DNA of 9,878 nucleotides from Methanolinea sp. UBA277 (GTDB lineage Archaea; Halobacteriota; Methanomicrobia; Methanomicrobiales; Methanospirillaceae), in contig DANP01000010.1 of assembly GCA_002499905.1 (NCBI GenBank), positions 435-10,312 of the forward strand, read 5' to 3'. Shown here in pieces: positions 1 to 6,718 of this stretch. Both the position numbers and the translations under genes were made by a program. The first letter of the stretch is position 1; every line of letters starts with the position of its first letter. The notes under the pieces were generated by a model, which did no database searches, was not told the origin of the DNA, and saw only the letters and a program-made list of their open reading frames with translations.

Positions 1-2288
1 TCGGTGGAGGTATTGCCGTCGCCAAACTCCCAGAGCCATGAGTCGGGGTCACCGGTAGAGAGATCGGTGAACTGGACGGTGAGGGGCGCATATCCCTCTG
101 AGGGATCTGCCTCAAAATCTGCATCCGGCGGTGTGCAGCAGATGGCATCGTCCCAGAACAGCACAATGAATCCCCCGTCACCCTTCGGAACAAAGGTATC
201 CGGATAGGGGTCTGAGCTCGGGAAGTTGGTGGACCTGGTCAGTCCTGCGATATACGCGCCACAGATCCCGTCTGCTGCAATCGCATGCCCTTCATCCTTG
301 CCGTTTCCTCCAAGATAGGTTAGGTATGCGGGGAACGGCTCCCCGTTCACGAACTTTGCGACAAAGGCATCCGATACACCGCCCCCAAAGATGGGCTGGA
401 ACGGATCATACAGTTGCAGGTTCGGGGCCTTGGTGATCCCGGTGAGGTAGACGTATCCGAGGGGGGTAACGGCAATGCCCCGCCCTTCATCAAAGCCGGG
501 CCCGGTGAGGTACGTCGAATAGGAGAGGGCTCTTCCCGATGGTGCAAGGCGCGAATAGAACGAGGAGATCAGGCCGGGCTGGGTCGGCTTGAATGCGTCC
601 TGTGTCGGGAAGTTCCGGGAACGGGTCAGTCCGGTCACATAGGCAGAGCCAGCGCTATCCACATCAATCGCCCTGCCGCCGTCCATGTCCGAACCCCCGA
701 GATAGGTGGAGTAGGTGAAGGGATATCCTGCCGGTGCCACCTTGGTGATGAAGACATCACTGTACCCGCCGAATGCCGACTGGTAGGCGTTTACCACCGG
801 GAAGTTCCAGGAGTAGGTCTCACCGGTGATGTACGCGCTGCCGGTTCCATCGACCGCAATCCCGTACCCGGTATCCATGATGATGCCGCCGATGTACTCG
901 GAATAGATCAGGTCTTCCCCGTCGCTGCTGACCTTGACGATATAGGCATCATTGATTCCTGCCAGCGTTGTATGGTGGAGGGTGCTGGTGACGGGGAAGA
1001 TCTTGGAATCGGTGCTGCCGGTGATGTACGCGTTTTTGGCAGCATCAATATCGATTGCATATCCGTAATCCTGCCCGGTCCCGCCGATATAGGTTGAATA
1101 CACGAGATACGTTCCGTTCGGGGCCAGCCGTGAGATAAATGCATCAGTCTGCCCTGCCAGCGTTGCCTGGAATGGATTTGCCACCGGGAAATCGGTGGAA
1201 TTGGTGGTTCCGACAATGAAGGCACTCCCATCCGCATCGACCCTGATGCCGTACCCGGATTCATCGCCTCTTCCTCCCAGGTAGGTGATGTAGACCGGGG
1301 CGGTTCCGTCAGGATTGATCTTGACCACGATGACATCAATCCCGCCGGCATTCGTCCCGCTGCTGCCAGGGGGGACATCATAGGGGGTGGGGAATGACTT
1401 GCCTGTCACATATGAGTTTCTCCTGGGATCCAGGGCCACGCCGTAGGCATCGGCCATCCCAATACCCTTGAGGTACAGGCCGTATTTCATGACCGGATCG
1501 ATGATCAGGTCGCAGTCACGGTCATAGTCCCCGACCGCGAAACCGACACGTCCCTGGCCGGACAGGGTATAGGCTGAGCTGACCTCGACAACTGACCCGT
1601 CGATAACCTGGTAACAGTAGGGGGCACTGTGGGTGATCGTTCCTGCCCCGGTCGTGAGGAGCAGTGTCCCATCAGGTGCAACCGAGAGTTCGTCCTGGCC
1701 GTAGTATTCAATATTGATGGCTCCGGGGTCTGCACCGGGCCGGACGATATAGGTGCTCTTGAGACCGTCGCTGACCCCCTCGTAGAGGAGATCGATTCCG
1801 GGGTAGAGGTTGATATACCTGAGCGCACGGTATGTATCCACGCCGGTTATCCACTGCGACTGATCACTGCCGGTCAGGAAGTTGGCCTCGCAGGCGAGCT
1901 GGTCCACCCCTTCCACCGCAACTTCCTCTGAGACCCCTTCAAACCGGTAACCGAGGAATGCGGTCTGATCGTTCTCCGGTGAGACGACCCTGAGAGTGGA
2001 TCCGGCTCTCCCGAAGGAGACCGGGCCGGCATCAGAGATGACCATGAAAAATACGTCGTTACGGAACTGGCCTGCATTTTGAATAAAAACAAGGGGGAGT
2101 GAGGCAAGCGTTCCGTCCTGTTCAGCTAATGCAAGCAGTGTGTCCCCGTACTCCTCTCCGTCGGAAGGAGCAGTATACGGGAGGACTGGTGCTCCTGTGT
2201 CAGGTACATCCCCTGCAGCGCTCAGGCAGAGTACCCCCGCTAAGGGCACCAAGAGTAATAATAACAGCAAGATGCGATTGGTTTTCAT
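1..2288 (-). CDS. Secreted SBBP-repeat / PKD-domain surface protein (C-terminus beyond window)
   Basis: The frame is open from the ATG at 2288-2286 to the left edge, giving 762 complete residues. Residues 1-26 are a signal peptide: MKTNR, then a run of seven leucines and a small-residue stretch (LSAAG), with no lipobox. Residues about 60-250 match the style of the DUF7948 domain that precedes SBBP repeats, including the FIQNAGQ motif at 68-74. Seven SBBP repeats follow, beginning near residues 278, 341, 406, 470, 533, 599 and 664, a period of about 65. Each reads roughly D-x-G-x-x-I-x-V-D, then a-Y-I-T-G-x-T, then N-F-P, as expected for beta-propeller blades. From residue 722 a PKD domain starts (DADFEADPSEGYAPL, later WEFGDGN). 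In this family such proteins are exported and sit on the cell surface, probably in adhesion or the cell envelope; the ligand is unknown. No frameshift was seen. A modest AAAGGG site lies 6 nt before the ATG. Confidence 0.9.
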   Translation of the reverse strand, partial: MKTNRILLLLLLLVPLAGVLCLSAAGDVPDTGAPVLPYTAPSDGEEYGDTLLALAEQDGTLASLPLVFIQNAGQFRNDVFFMVISDAGPVSFGRAGSTLRVVSPENDQTAFLGYRFEGVSEEVAVEGVDQLACEANFLTGSDQSQWITGVDTYRALRYINLYPGIDLLYEGVSDGLKSTYIVRPGADPGAINIEYYGQDELSVAPDGTLLLTTGAGTITHSAPYCYQVIDGSVVEVSSAYTLSGQGRVGFAVGDYDRDCDLIIDPVMKYGLYLKGIGMADAYGVALDPRRNSYVTGKSFPTPYDVPPGSSGTNAGGIDVIVVKINPDGTAPVYITYLGGRGDESGYGIRVDADGSAFIVGTTNSTDFPVANPFQATLAGQTDAFISRLAPNGTYLVYSTYIGGTGQDYGYAIDIDAAKNAYITGSTDSKIFPVTSTLHHTTLAGINDAYIVKVSSDGEDLIYSEYIGGIIMDTGYGIAVDGTGSAYITGETYSWNFPVVNAYQSAFGGYSDVFITKVAPAGYPFTYSTYLGGSDMDGGRAIDVDSAGSAYVTGLTRSRNFPTQDAFKPTQPGLISSFYSRLAPSGRALSYSTYLTGPGFDEGRGIAVTPLGYVYLTGITKAPNLQLYDPFQPIFGGGVSDAFVAKFVNGEPFPAYLTYLGGNGKDEGHAIAADGICGAYIAGLTRSTNFPSSDPYPDTFVPKGDGGFIVLFWDDAICCTPPDADFEADPSEGYAPLTVQFTDLSTGDPDSWLWEFGDGNTST

Positions 2289-2318
2289 AAAGAGCCCTTT
2301 ATGTCAGATGGTGAAGTC

Positions 2319-2331
2319 ATAATATATAAAT
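2319..2331 (-). promoter_or_regulatory. Putative archaeal TATA box of the SBBP/PKD surface gene
   Basis: On the minus strand this reads TTTATATATTATG, a strong match to an archaeal TATA element. Its centre is about 38 nt before the ATG at 2288, which would place transcription start near 2300 and leave a leader of about a dozen bases. The element is nearly symmetric (TATATAAAT on the plus strand), so it could also serve the rightward operon, which would then have a leader of about 190 nt. Initiation in either direction is inferred. Confidence 0.55.
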
Positions 2332-2407
2332 ATGTCTGATGATAAGCCTGTTTTTCCCCTCTTTTCACGCATGAAGCGTTTTAACCAGACATAGGGTGGT
2401 CAACATG

Positions 2408-2495
2408 CTCTCCTGTCTGCGTACTACCATAAGGTATGTCCCTGAACATAATGGATATTTTCTCTCACCGCAAACGTAGTATCCAAACAGGAGAG
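2408..2495. repeat. Long imperfect inverted repeat in the divergent intergenic region
   Basis: The arms 2408-2427 (CTCTCCTGTCTGCGTACTAC) and 2476-2495 (GTAGTATCCAAACAGGAGAG) are reverse complements at 17 of 20 positions, with a perfect outer block of 9 bp and an inner block of 6 bp. The 48-nt loop starts beside a small TACC-ATAA-GGTA hairpin (2425-2436). No coding gene covers it. If transcribed with the downstream operon it could fold into a stem in the leader. It could instead be the remnant of a small mobile element. The function is unknown. Confidence 0.5.
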
Positions 2496-2531
2496 AGGAG
2501 CCGCCCATAACCAGGGACCGTCACTCCCTCC

Positions 2532-2535
2532 GGAG
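2532..2535 (+). promoter_or_regulatory. Ribosome binding site supporting a TTG start
   Basis: GGAG lies 9 nt before the TTG at 2545. The frame is open back to the stop at 2449-2451, but that stretch contains no ATG, GTG or other TTG. This site is therefore what fixes the start of the RPA-associated gene. Confidence 0.55.
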
Positions 2536-2544
2536 CTGATCGTT

Positions 2545-3294
2545 TTGGAAGGAACGACACGGGTATTCGCAGGGGAGTATGCACGGGCACGATTACCCCT
2601 CTGCCAGGAGCGGGTACTCACGCCCACCGGCGCATGCTGCCGCCAGATCTTCTTAGCCGGAGCCCTGACCGAGGCAGACCAGCGGGGTCCCGACCTCTGG
2701 TTCGGGAGGGTGGCCGATCCCACGGGGGTTTTCGGGATCCGGGCGGAGCGTCCTGACCGGGAGCAGCAGCAGGTGCTCCGCGATCTCGCCACTCCGTCGT
2801 TTGTGACCGTGGTTGGCGAGGCCGTCTTCTTTTCCGGGGATGCGGGTCCGGGCATCTCGCTCCTCCAAATCCAGGAATCTGACCGGGCGGTGCGGGACCG
2901 GTGGGTCCTCCGTACCGCCGAGCTCACCAGTGACCGGCTGGCTAACCTCGCCGAGACCTTTCGCTCCGGTACCGGTCCAATCCCTGCTGCCACTGCTATC
3001 AGACAGTACAGCATGACTGCCGCAGATATCAGGGACCTTGCCAGCATGGTCTGCCATGCCCTCGGCGGGGTGGCGCCGTCTGCCGGAACGGCACTCCCGC
3101 AGGAAGAGCTAAAGGCGGCGGTGCTCGCCATCATCAGGGAGTCTGCAGGGAATAAAGGAATTTCATTTGACGATCTTACAGTTATCGCCGGAAAATCCGG
3201 TATCGGCGGCCGGGAGCTCAGGGAGGCCGTCCGGGTCCTCCTGGAAGAGGACGAGTGCTACCAGCCGGCACGAGAGGTTTTCAAGCCGTTATGA
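2545..3294 (+). CDS. RPA-associated OB-fold / winged-helix protein (COG3390 type)
   Basis: This 249-residue protein resembles the archaeal RPA-associated proteins (COG3390; rpap genes of Haloferax). The N-terminal OB-fold region, about residues 5-105, carries the typical run RVFAGEY, RVLTPTG, QIFLAGALTE, then GRVADPTGVFGI, PSFVTVVGEAVFF and DRWVLRTAE. A variable linker follows, and residues about 188-249 look like a winged helix (KAAVLAIIRESAG to LLEEDECYQPAREVFKPL), as in RPA32-like C-termini. In the family it partners with RPA, the single-stranded-DNA-binding protein, in the cell's DNA repair and replication machinery. The start is TTG, chosen because no ATG or GTG exists upstream in frame and GGAG sits 9 nt before it. 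The gene opens a three-gene operon and its TGA overlaps the next ATG as ATGA. The usual RPA partner gene is not adjacent here. The assignment rests on recalled family motifs. Confidence 0.78.
   Translation: MEGTTRVFAGEYARARLPLCQERVLTPTGACCRQIFLAGALTEADQRGPDLWFGRVADPTGVFGIRAERPDREQQQVLRDLATPSFVTVVGEAVFFSGDAGPGISLLQIQESDRAVRDRWVLRTAELTSDRLANLAETFRSGTGPIPAATAIRQYSMTAADIRDLASMVCHALGGVAPSAGTALPQEELKAAVLAIIRESAGNKGISFDDLTVIAGKSGIGGRELREAVRVLLEEDECYQPAREVFKPL
3272..3278 (+). promoter_or_regulatory. Ribosome binding site of the phosphoesterase gene, inside the preceding gene
   Basis: GAGAGGT lies 12 nt before the ATG at 3291, within the last codons of the upstream gene. It favours 3291 over the GTG at 3255, which would add 12 residues before the conserved start of the domain. 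With the ATGA overlap it suggests translational coupling. Confidence 0.5.
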
Positions 3295-4049
3295 ACCTCG
3301 AATTTTTTGGAGAAGGGCCGGCGCTGCTGGTCAACCATACCCGGCGGGTGCTGGCGGTCGCCGACCTCCACCTGGGTATCGAATCCGATCTCGCCCGCCA
3401 TGGGCTGCACTTCAGGAGCAGGAGCAGGGACAGGCTGGAACGGCTCGAGGCGTGCATCAGGGAAGCCGCACCGGATCTCCTCCTCCTCCTGGGAGATGTG
3501 AAGCACGGGGTGCCGTTCACCTCCCGCCAGGAGTACCGGGAGATCCCGGAGATCATCGAACGCCTCCGGTCGCTGGTCCCGGTGCAGATCGTTCCCGGCA
3601 ACCATGATACCGGTATCGAGCGGTTTTTTGAACCCCGGGAAATCCTCCCCAAAGAGGGGGCGATCGTTGACGGGACCGGGTACGTCCACGGGCACATGTA
3701 CCCAGAGCTGTCGCTTGCCGGCCGCCTGATCATCACCGGACACCACCACCCGCTGATCAGTCTCAGGGACGAGGTGGGGTGCGCCATGCGGTCTCCAGTC
3801 TACCTCTTTTCTCCTGTGGACGAGCGGTGCCTGAGATTTCCGCCTGGTGATCGGGAGCCCACGCGGGTGCTGTTCATGCCGGCATTCAATGAGCTGTCGG
3901 GGTATGACCTGATGCGCACGGTCCGGGACCCGTTCTCCCCGTTCTCCCGCTGTATCCGGTGGGATGCAGCAGAAGTCTTCCTTCCCGACGGAACCTTCAT
4001 CGGCCCGGTCTCATCACTGGAGGAGTATGGAGCAGATCAGGAATCTTGA
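3291..4049 (+). CDS. Calcineurin-like metallophosphoesterase, COG1407 (RPA/Lhr-associated, probable nuclease)
   Basis: This 252-residue protein has a full set of binuclear metallophosphoesterase motifs: ADLHLG with D25 and H27, LGDVKHG with D69, PGNHD with N104 and H105, VHGH with H133 and H135, and ITGHHHP at 149-154. These residues would hold two metal ions, commonly manganese. The family is COG1407 ('ICC-like'), the product called RPA-associated phosphoesterase (rpe) in Haloferax; bacterial relatives beside Lhr-Core helicases act as manganese-dependent DNA nucleases. The natural substrate here is inferred to be DNA. The ATG at 3291 overlaps the previous stop by 4 bp and is preferred over the GTG at 3255, because the conserved NLEFFGEGPALLV start follows it directly. 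Its 3' end overlaps the lhr start, so the three genes form one transcription unit. It is a cytoplasmic protein with no signal or membrane segment. Confidence 0.88.
   Translation: MNLEFFGEGPALLVNHTRRVLAVADLHLGIESDLARHGLHFRSRSRDRLERLEACIREAAPDLLLLLGDVKHGVPFTSRQEYREIPEIIERLRSLVPVQIVPGNHDTGIERFFEPREILPKEGAIVDGTGYVHGHMYPELSLAGRLIITGHHHPLISLRDEVGCAMRSPVYLFSPVDERCLRFPPGDREPTRVLFMPAFNELSGYDLMRTVRDPFSPFSRCIRWDAAEVFLPDGTFIGPVSSLEEYGADQES
4019..4025 (+). promoter_or_regulatory. lhr: Shine-Dalgarno-like GGAGGAG just before the lhr start
   Basis: GGAGGAG ends one base before the ATG at 4027; its GGAGG core is 3 nt away, closer than usual. It still marks 4027 as a more likely start than the ATG at 3964, but the short spacing leaves doubt. 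Confidence 0.4.
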
Positions 4050-6717
4050 CCCGGGGGTCCAGGACTGTATCCGGAGACGCGGGTTCGAGGAGCTCTCCGA
4101 GATCCAGACCCTGGCCCTTCCCCAGGTGCAGTCGGGGAAACACCTGATCCTGATCGCCCCGACCGGGACCGGCAAGACTGAGAGCGCGATGATCCCGGTC
4201 TTCGACGCCCTGCTGAAGGAGCGTTCGGCCGGGTTCTCAGCGCTCTACATCACCCCGCTCCGGTCCCTGAACCGGGACATGCTCCAGCGGCTCTCCTGGT
4301 GGTGCAAAGAGCTTGGTATCACCGTGGGGGTCAGGCACGGGGACACCACCACCACCGAACGGCGGAAACAGGCACTCTCCCCACCCGAGCTTCTCATCAC
4401 CACACCGGAGACACTCCAGGCCCTCTTCATGGGCAAGGTGCTCCGGAAGCACCTCCGGAACGTCAGGTACGTGATCGTCGATGAGATCCACGAGCTCGCC
4501 GGGGGTAAGCGGGGGGCCCAGCTCGCGGTGGCCCTCGAGCGGCTCGTTGAATACTGCGGAGAGTACCAGCGGATCGGCCTCTCGGCAACGGTCGGCAACC
4601 CTGACGAGGTGGCAAAGTTCCTCTGCGGGGGCAGGGTTTTTTCCGTGGTCCAGGTGGACGTGACCAAGCACCTCGAGATTGCCGTCGAATTCGCCGGAGA
4701 CAGCTTCGAGAAGCAGGCACGGTGGATCGAAGAGGCAATCGACCGGCACACCTCGACCCTGATCTTCGTGAACACCCGGGTAACGGCCGAAGCGCTGGGA
4801 CACCAGCTCTTCTCCCGGGGGGATGTGGAGGTGCACCATGGATCGCTCTCCCGGGATGTCAGGATCGATGCCGAAGAGCGGTTCAAGTCGGGTGAGCTCC
4901 GGGGGCTTATCTGCACCTCGTCCATGGAACTCGGCATCGATATCGGGCATATCGAGCACGTGATCCAGTTCGGGTCCCCCCGAGAGGTATCCCGGCTGGT
5001 GCAGCGGATCGGGCGGGCGGGCCACAGCCTGTACGAGACCTCCCGGGGCACCATCCTCGCCACCGGGTTTGACGATCTCCTCGAATCGCTGGTCATCACC
5101 CGGCGGGCAAAGGCAGGGGAGGTCGAGGAGGTCCGTCCGCCGGTCAACCCTGCCGATGTCCTCGCCAACCAGGTGGCCGGGATGGCCGTGGAGTACGGAA
5201 GGATTTCCCGGGACCGGATGCGGGGCATTATCGGCCGGTGCTCCACCTTTTCGACGTCCGGCGACCTCCTCGACGAGGTCTGCGCCCAGATGGCCGAACA
5301 CCGCCTGATACGGCTGGAGGGTGACGAGGTCATCACCACCCTCCGGGCCCGCCGATACCTTGCCGCAAACCTCTCCATGATCCACGATGAGCGGAAAGTG
5401 CAGGTCTTCGACATGGTCTCCCGGAGGACTGTGGGAACCCTCGATGAATCGTTCGTGGTGGCATCGGTTTACACCGGCGCAGTGTTCATCACCAAGGGGC
5501 AGCTCTGGCGTGTCCTCGACATGGAGGAGGGGAGGATTATCGTTGAGCCGGCCCGCCGGGTGAAGGGAGAGCTTCCCTCATGGGAAGGTGAGCAGATCCC
5601 GGTGCCGTACGCCGTTGCACGGGAGGTCGGTGAACTGCGGAGGACCCGCTCGTTCCCGGCATATGGGGCGGGAGAAGTCTCCGTGGAATTTGCCACACGG
5701 TTTCTTGCCGAGATGGACCGGAACCGGAGCACAATCGCAGACGACCAGCTGATCGTGCTCGAGAACGGGCAGGAGGGGGTGGTCTGCAACTGCTGTGCCG
5801 GGCACAAGACCAATGAAGCGCTCGGCAGGGCGGTTTCAGTCCTCCTCTCCGCCCGGTTCGGGACCACCGTGGGAATCGAGATCGATGCCTACCGGGTACT
5901 CTTCCGTCTCCCGTCGCAGGTGGCTGCAGTAGATGTCCGTGAGATCCTGTACGGCCTCGACCCGGCCCACATCGAGAGCATTCTCCAGATCGCCATGAAA
6001 CGGACGGCGCTGTTCAAGTGGAAGCTGGTCCAGATCGCCAAGAAGTTCGGGGCAATCGACCCCGATGCCGACTACGAGCGGCTGAGCAGCTACAGACTGA
6101 TCGAGCTCTTCGAGAACACGGTGGTCCAGCAGGAGTCCTACCGGGAGCTCTTCTCGGTCTACATGGACGTCCCTGCCGCAGCGAAGGTGCTCGGAAAGGT
6201 CCGGGACGGGAGTATCGGGGTGCAGATCGGAAGGCTCTCCATCCTCGGGGCAGACGGGCTCTTCTCGTCGCGGGACCAGATGCCCCCACCCCTGGCCGAC
6301 CAGGCCGTGCTGGCCACCCTGCGGCGCCGGATCGAGGGGCAGGAGATCATCCTCGCCTGCATGAACTGCAGGAAGTGGAAGAGCCGGACGGTCGCCGGGA
6401 GGGTCCAGGAACACCCGGTTTGTCCCCGGTGCGGTGCCCGTCTGATCGCAGTGCTCAAGCCCTGGGAGGAGCCGCTGTATGCAGCTTGCGCGAAGAACGA
6501 GAAGTCCGGAGAGGAGAAAGCCATCGAGGCGCGGCTGATCAGGAACGCAAACATCGTGCTCTCGGGCGGAAAGAAGGCGGTGCTCACCCTTGCGGCAAAG
6601 GGGGTCGGGCCGGAGATCGCGTCAAGGATCCTCGCCACGCTCACCGAGGGCGATGCGTTTTTTTCAGAGATACTGAAGGCTGAACGGAACTACATCCGGA
6701 CCCGGAAGTACTGGTGA
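4027..6717 (+). CDS. lhr: Lhr-family superfamily 2 ATP-dependent helicase
   Basis: This 896-residue protein, counted from the ATG at 4027, has all the SF2 helicase motifs: a Q-motif-like ELSEIQ near 22-27, Walker A APTGTGKT (44-51), DEIH Walker B (152-155), SAT motif III (186-188), IFVNTR (246-251) and QRIGRAGH motif VI (326-333). A winged helix follows from about 370, then the Lhr beta-barrel and C-terminal regions. A four-cysteine zinc-binding motif (C778-x2-C781 and C799-x2-C802) and a GVGPEIASRIL helix-hairpin-helix-like tail near 859 complete it. Lhr proteins translocate 3' to 5' on single strands, unwinding or annealing nucleic acids in repair. An ATG at 3964 would add 21 residues but lies deep inside the phosphoesterase gene. 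The last gene of the operon, it overlaps the phosphoesterase by 23 bp. Whether it is subfamily aLhr1 or aLhr2 is left open. Confidence 0.93.
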   Translation: MEQIRNLDPGVQDCIRRRGFEELSEIQTLALPQVQSGKHLILIAPTGTGKTESAMIPVFDALLKERSAGFSALYITPLRSLNRDMLQRLSWWCKELGITVGVRHGDTTTTERRKQALSPPELLITTPETLQALFMGKVLRKHLRNVRYVIVDEIHELAGGKRGAQLAVALERLVEYCGEYQRIGLSATVGNPDEVAKFLCGGRVFSVVQVDVTKHLEIAVEFAGDSFEKQARWIEEAIDRHTSTLIFVNTRVTAEALGHQLFSRGDVEVHHGSLSRDVRIDAEERFKSGELRGLICTSSMELGIDIGHIEHVIQFGSPREVSRLVQRIGRAGHSLYETSRGTILATGFDDLLESLVITRRAKAGEVEEVRPPVNPADVLANQVAGMAVEYGRISRDRMRGIIGRCSTFSTSGDLLDEVCAQMAEHRLIRLEGDEVITTLRARRYLAANLSMIHDERKVQVFDMVSRRTVGTLDESFVVASVYTGAVFITKGQLWRVLDMEEGRIIVEPARRVKGELPSWEGEQIPVPYAVAREVGELRRTRSFPAYGAGEVSVEFATRFLAEMDRNRSTIADDQLIVLENGQEGVVCNCCAGHKTNEALGRAVSVLLSARFGTTVGIEIDAYRVLFRLPSQVAAVDVREILYGLDPAHIESILQIAMKRTALFKWKLVQIAKKFGAIDPDADYERLSSYRLIELFENTVVQQESYRELFSVYMDVPAAAKVLGKVRDGSIGVQIGRLSILGADGLFSSRDQMPPPLADQAVLATLRRRIEGQEIILACMNCRKWKSRTVAGRVQEHPVCPRCGARLIAVLKPWEEPLYAACAKNEKSGEEKAIEARLIRNANIVLSGGKKAVLTLAAKGVGPEIASRILATLTEGDAFFSEILKAERNYIRTRKYW

Positions 6718-6718
6718 G

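Noticed and set aside
414..1097. 227-codon plus-strand frame opposite the SBBP repeats
   Set aside because: Its apparent repetition is the reverse reading of the SBBP repeats on the minus strand.
2349..2366. Pyrimidine/T-rich tract resembling an archaeal terminator
   Set aside because: It lies between two divergent genes, so no coding transcript ends there.
2451..2510. 19-codon frame starting at ATG 2451
   Set aside because: No ribosome site at usable spacing, no similarity to a known peptide, and not in frame with the TTG-started gene.
2424..3134. 236-codon minus-strand frame opposite the RPA-associated gene
   Set aside because: Low-complexity serine/arginine-rich translation without family features; the plus-strand frame has clear OB-fold and winged-helix motifs and operon overlap.
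3255..3290. GTG start that would add 12 residues to the phosphoesterase
   Set aside because: ATG at 3291 gives the standard ATGA coupling and a better-placed ribosome site.
3964..4026. Upstream ATG that would extend Lhr by 21 residues
   Set aside because: The extra residues (QQKSSFPTEPSSARSHHWRS) look like out-of-frame phosphoesterase sequence, and the family-like start MEQIRNLDPGVQ follows the GGAGGAG site.
4237..5414. Two long antisense frames (382 and 389 codons) on the minus strand inside lhr
   Set aside because: They mirror codon bias in a GC-rich gene, have proline/arginine-rich composition with no recognisable motif, and lie wholly under a certain helicase domain.
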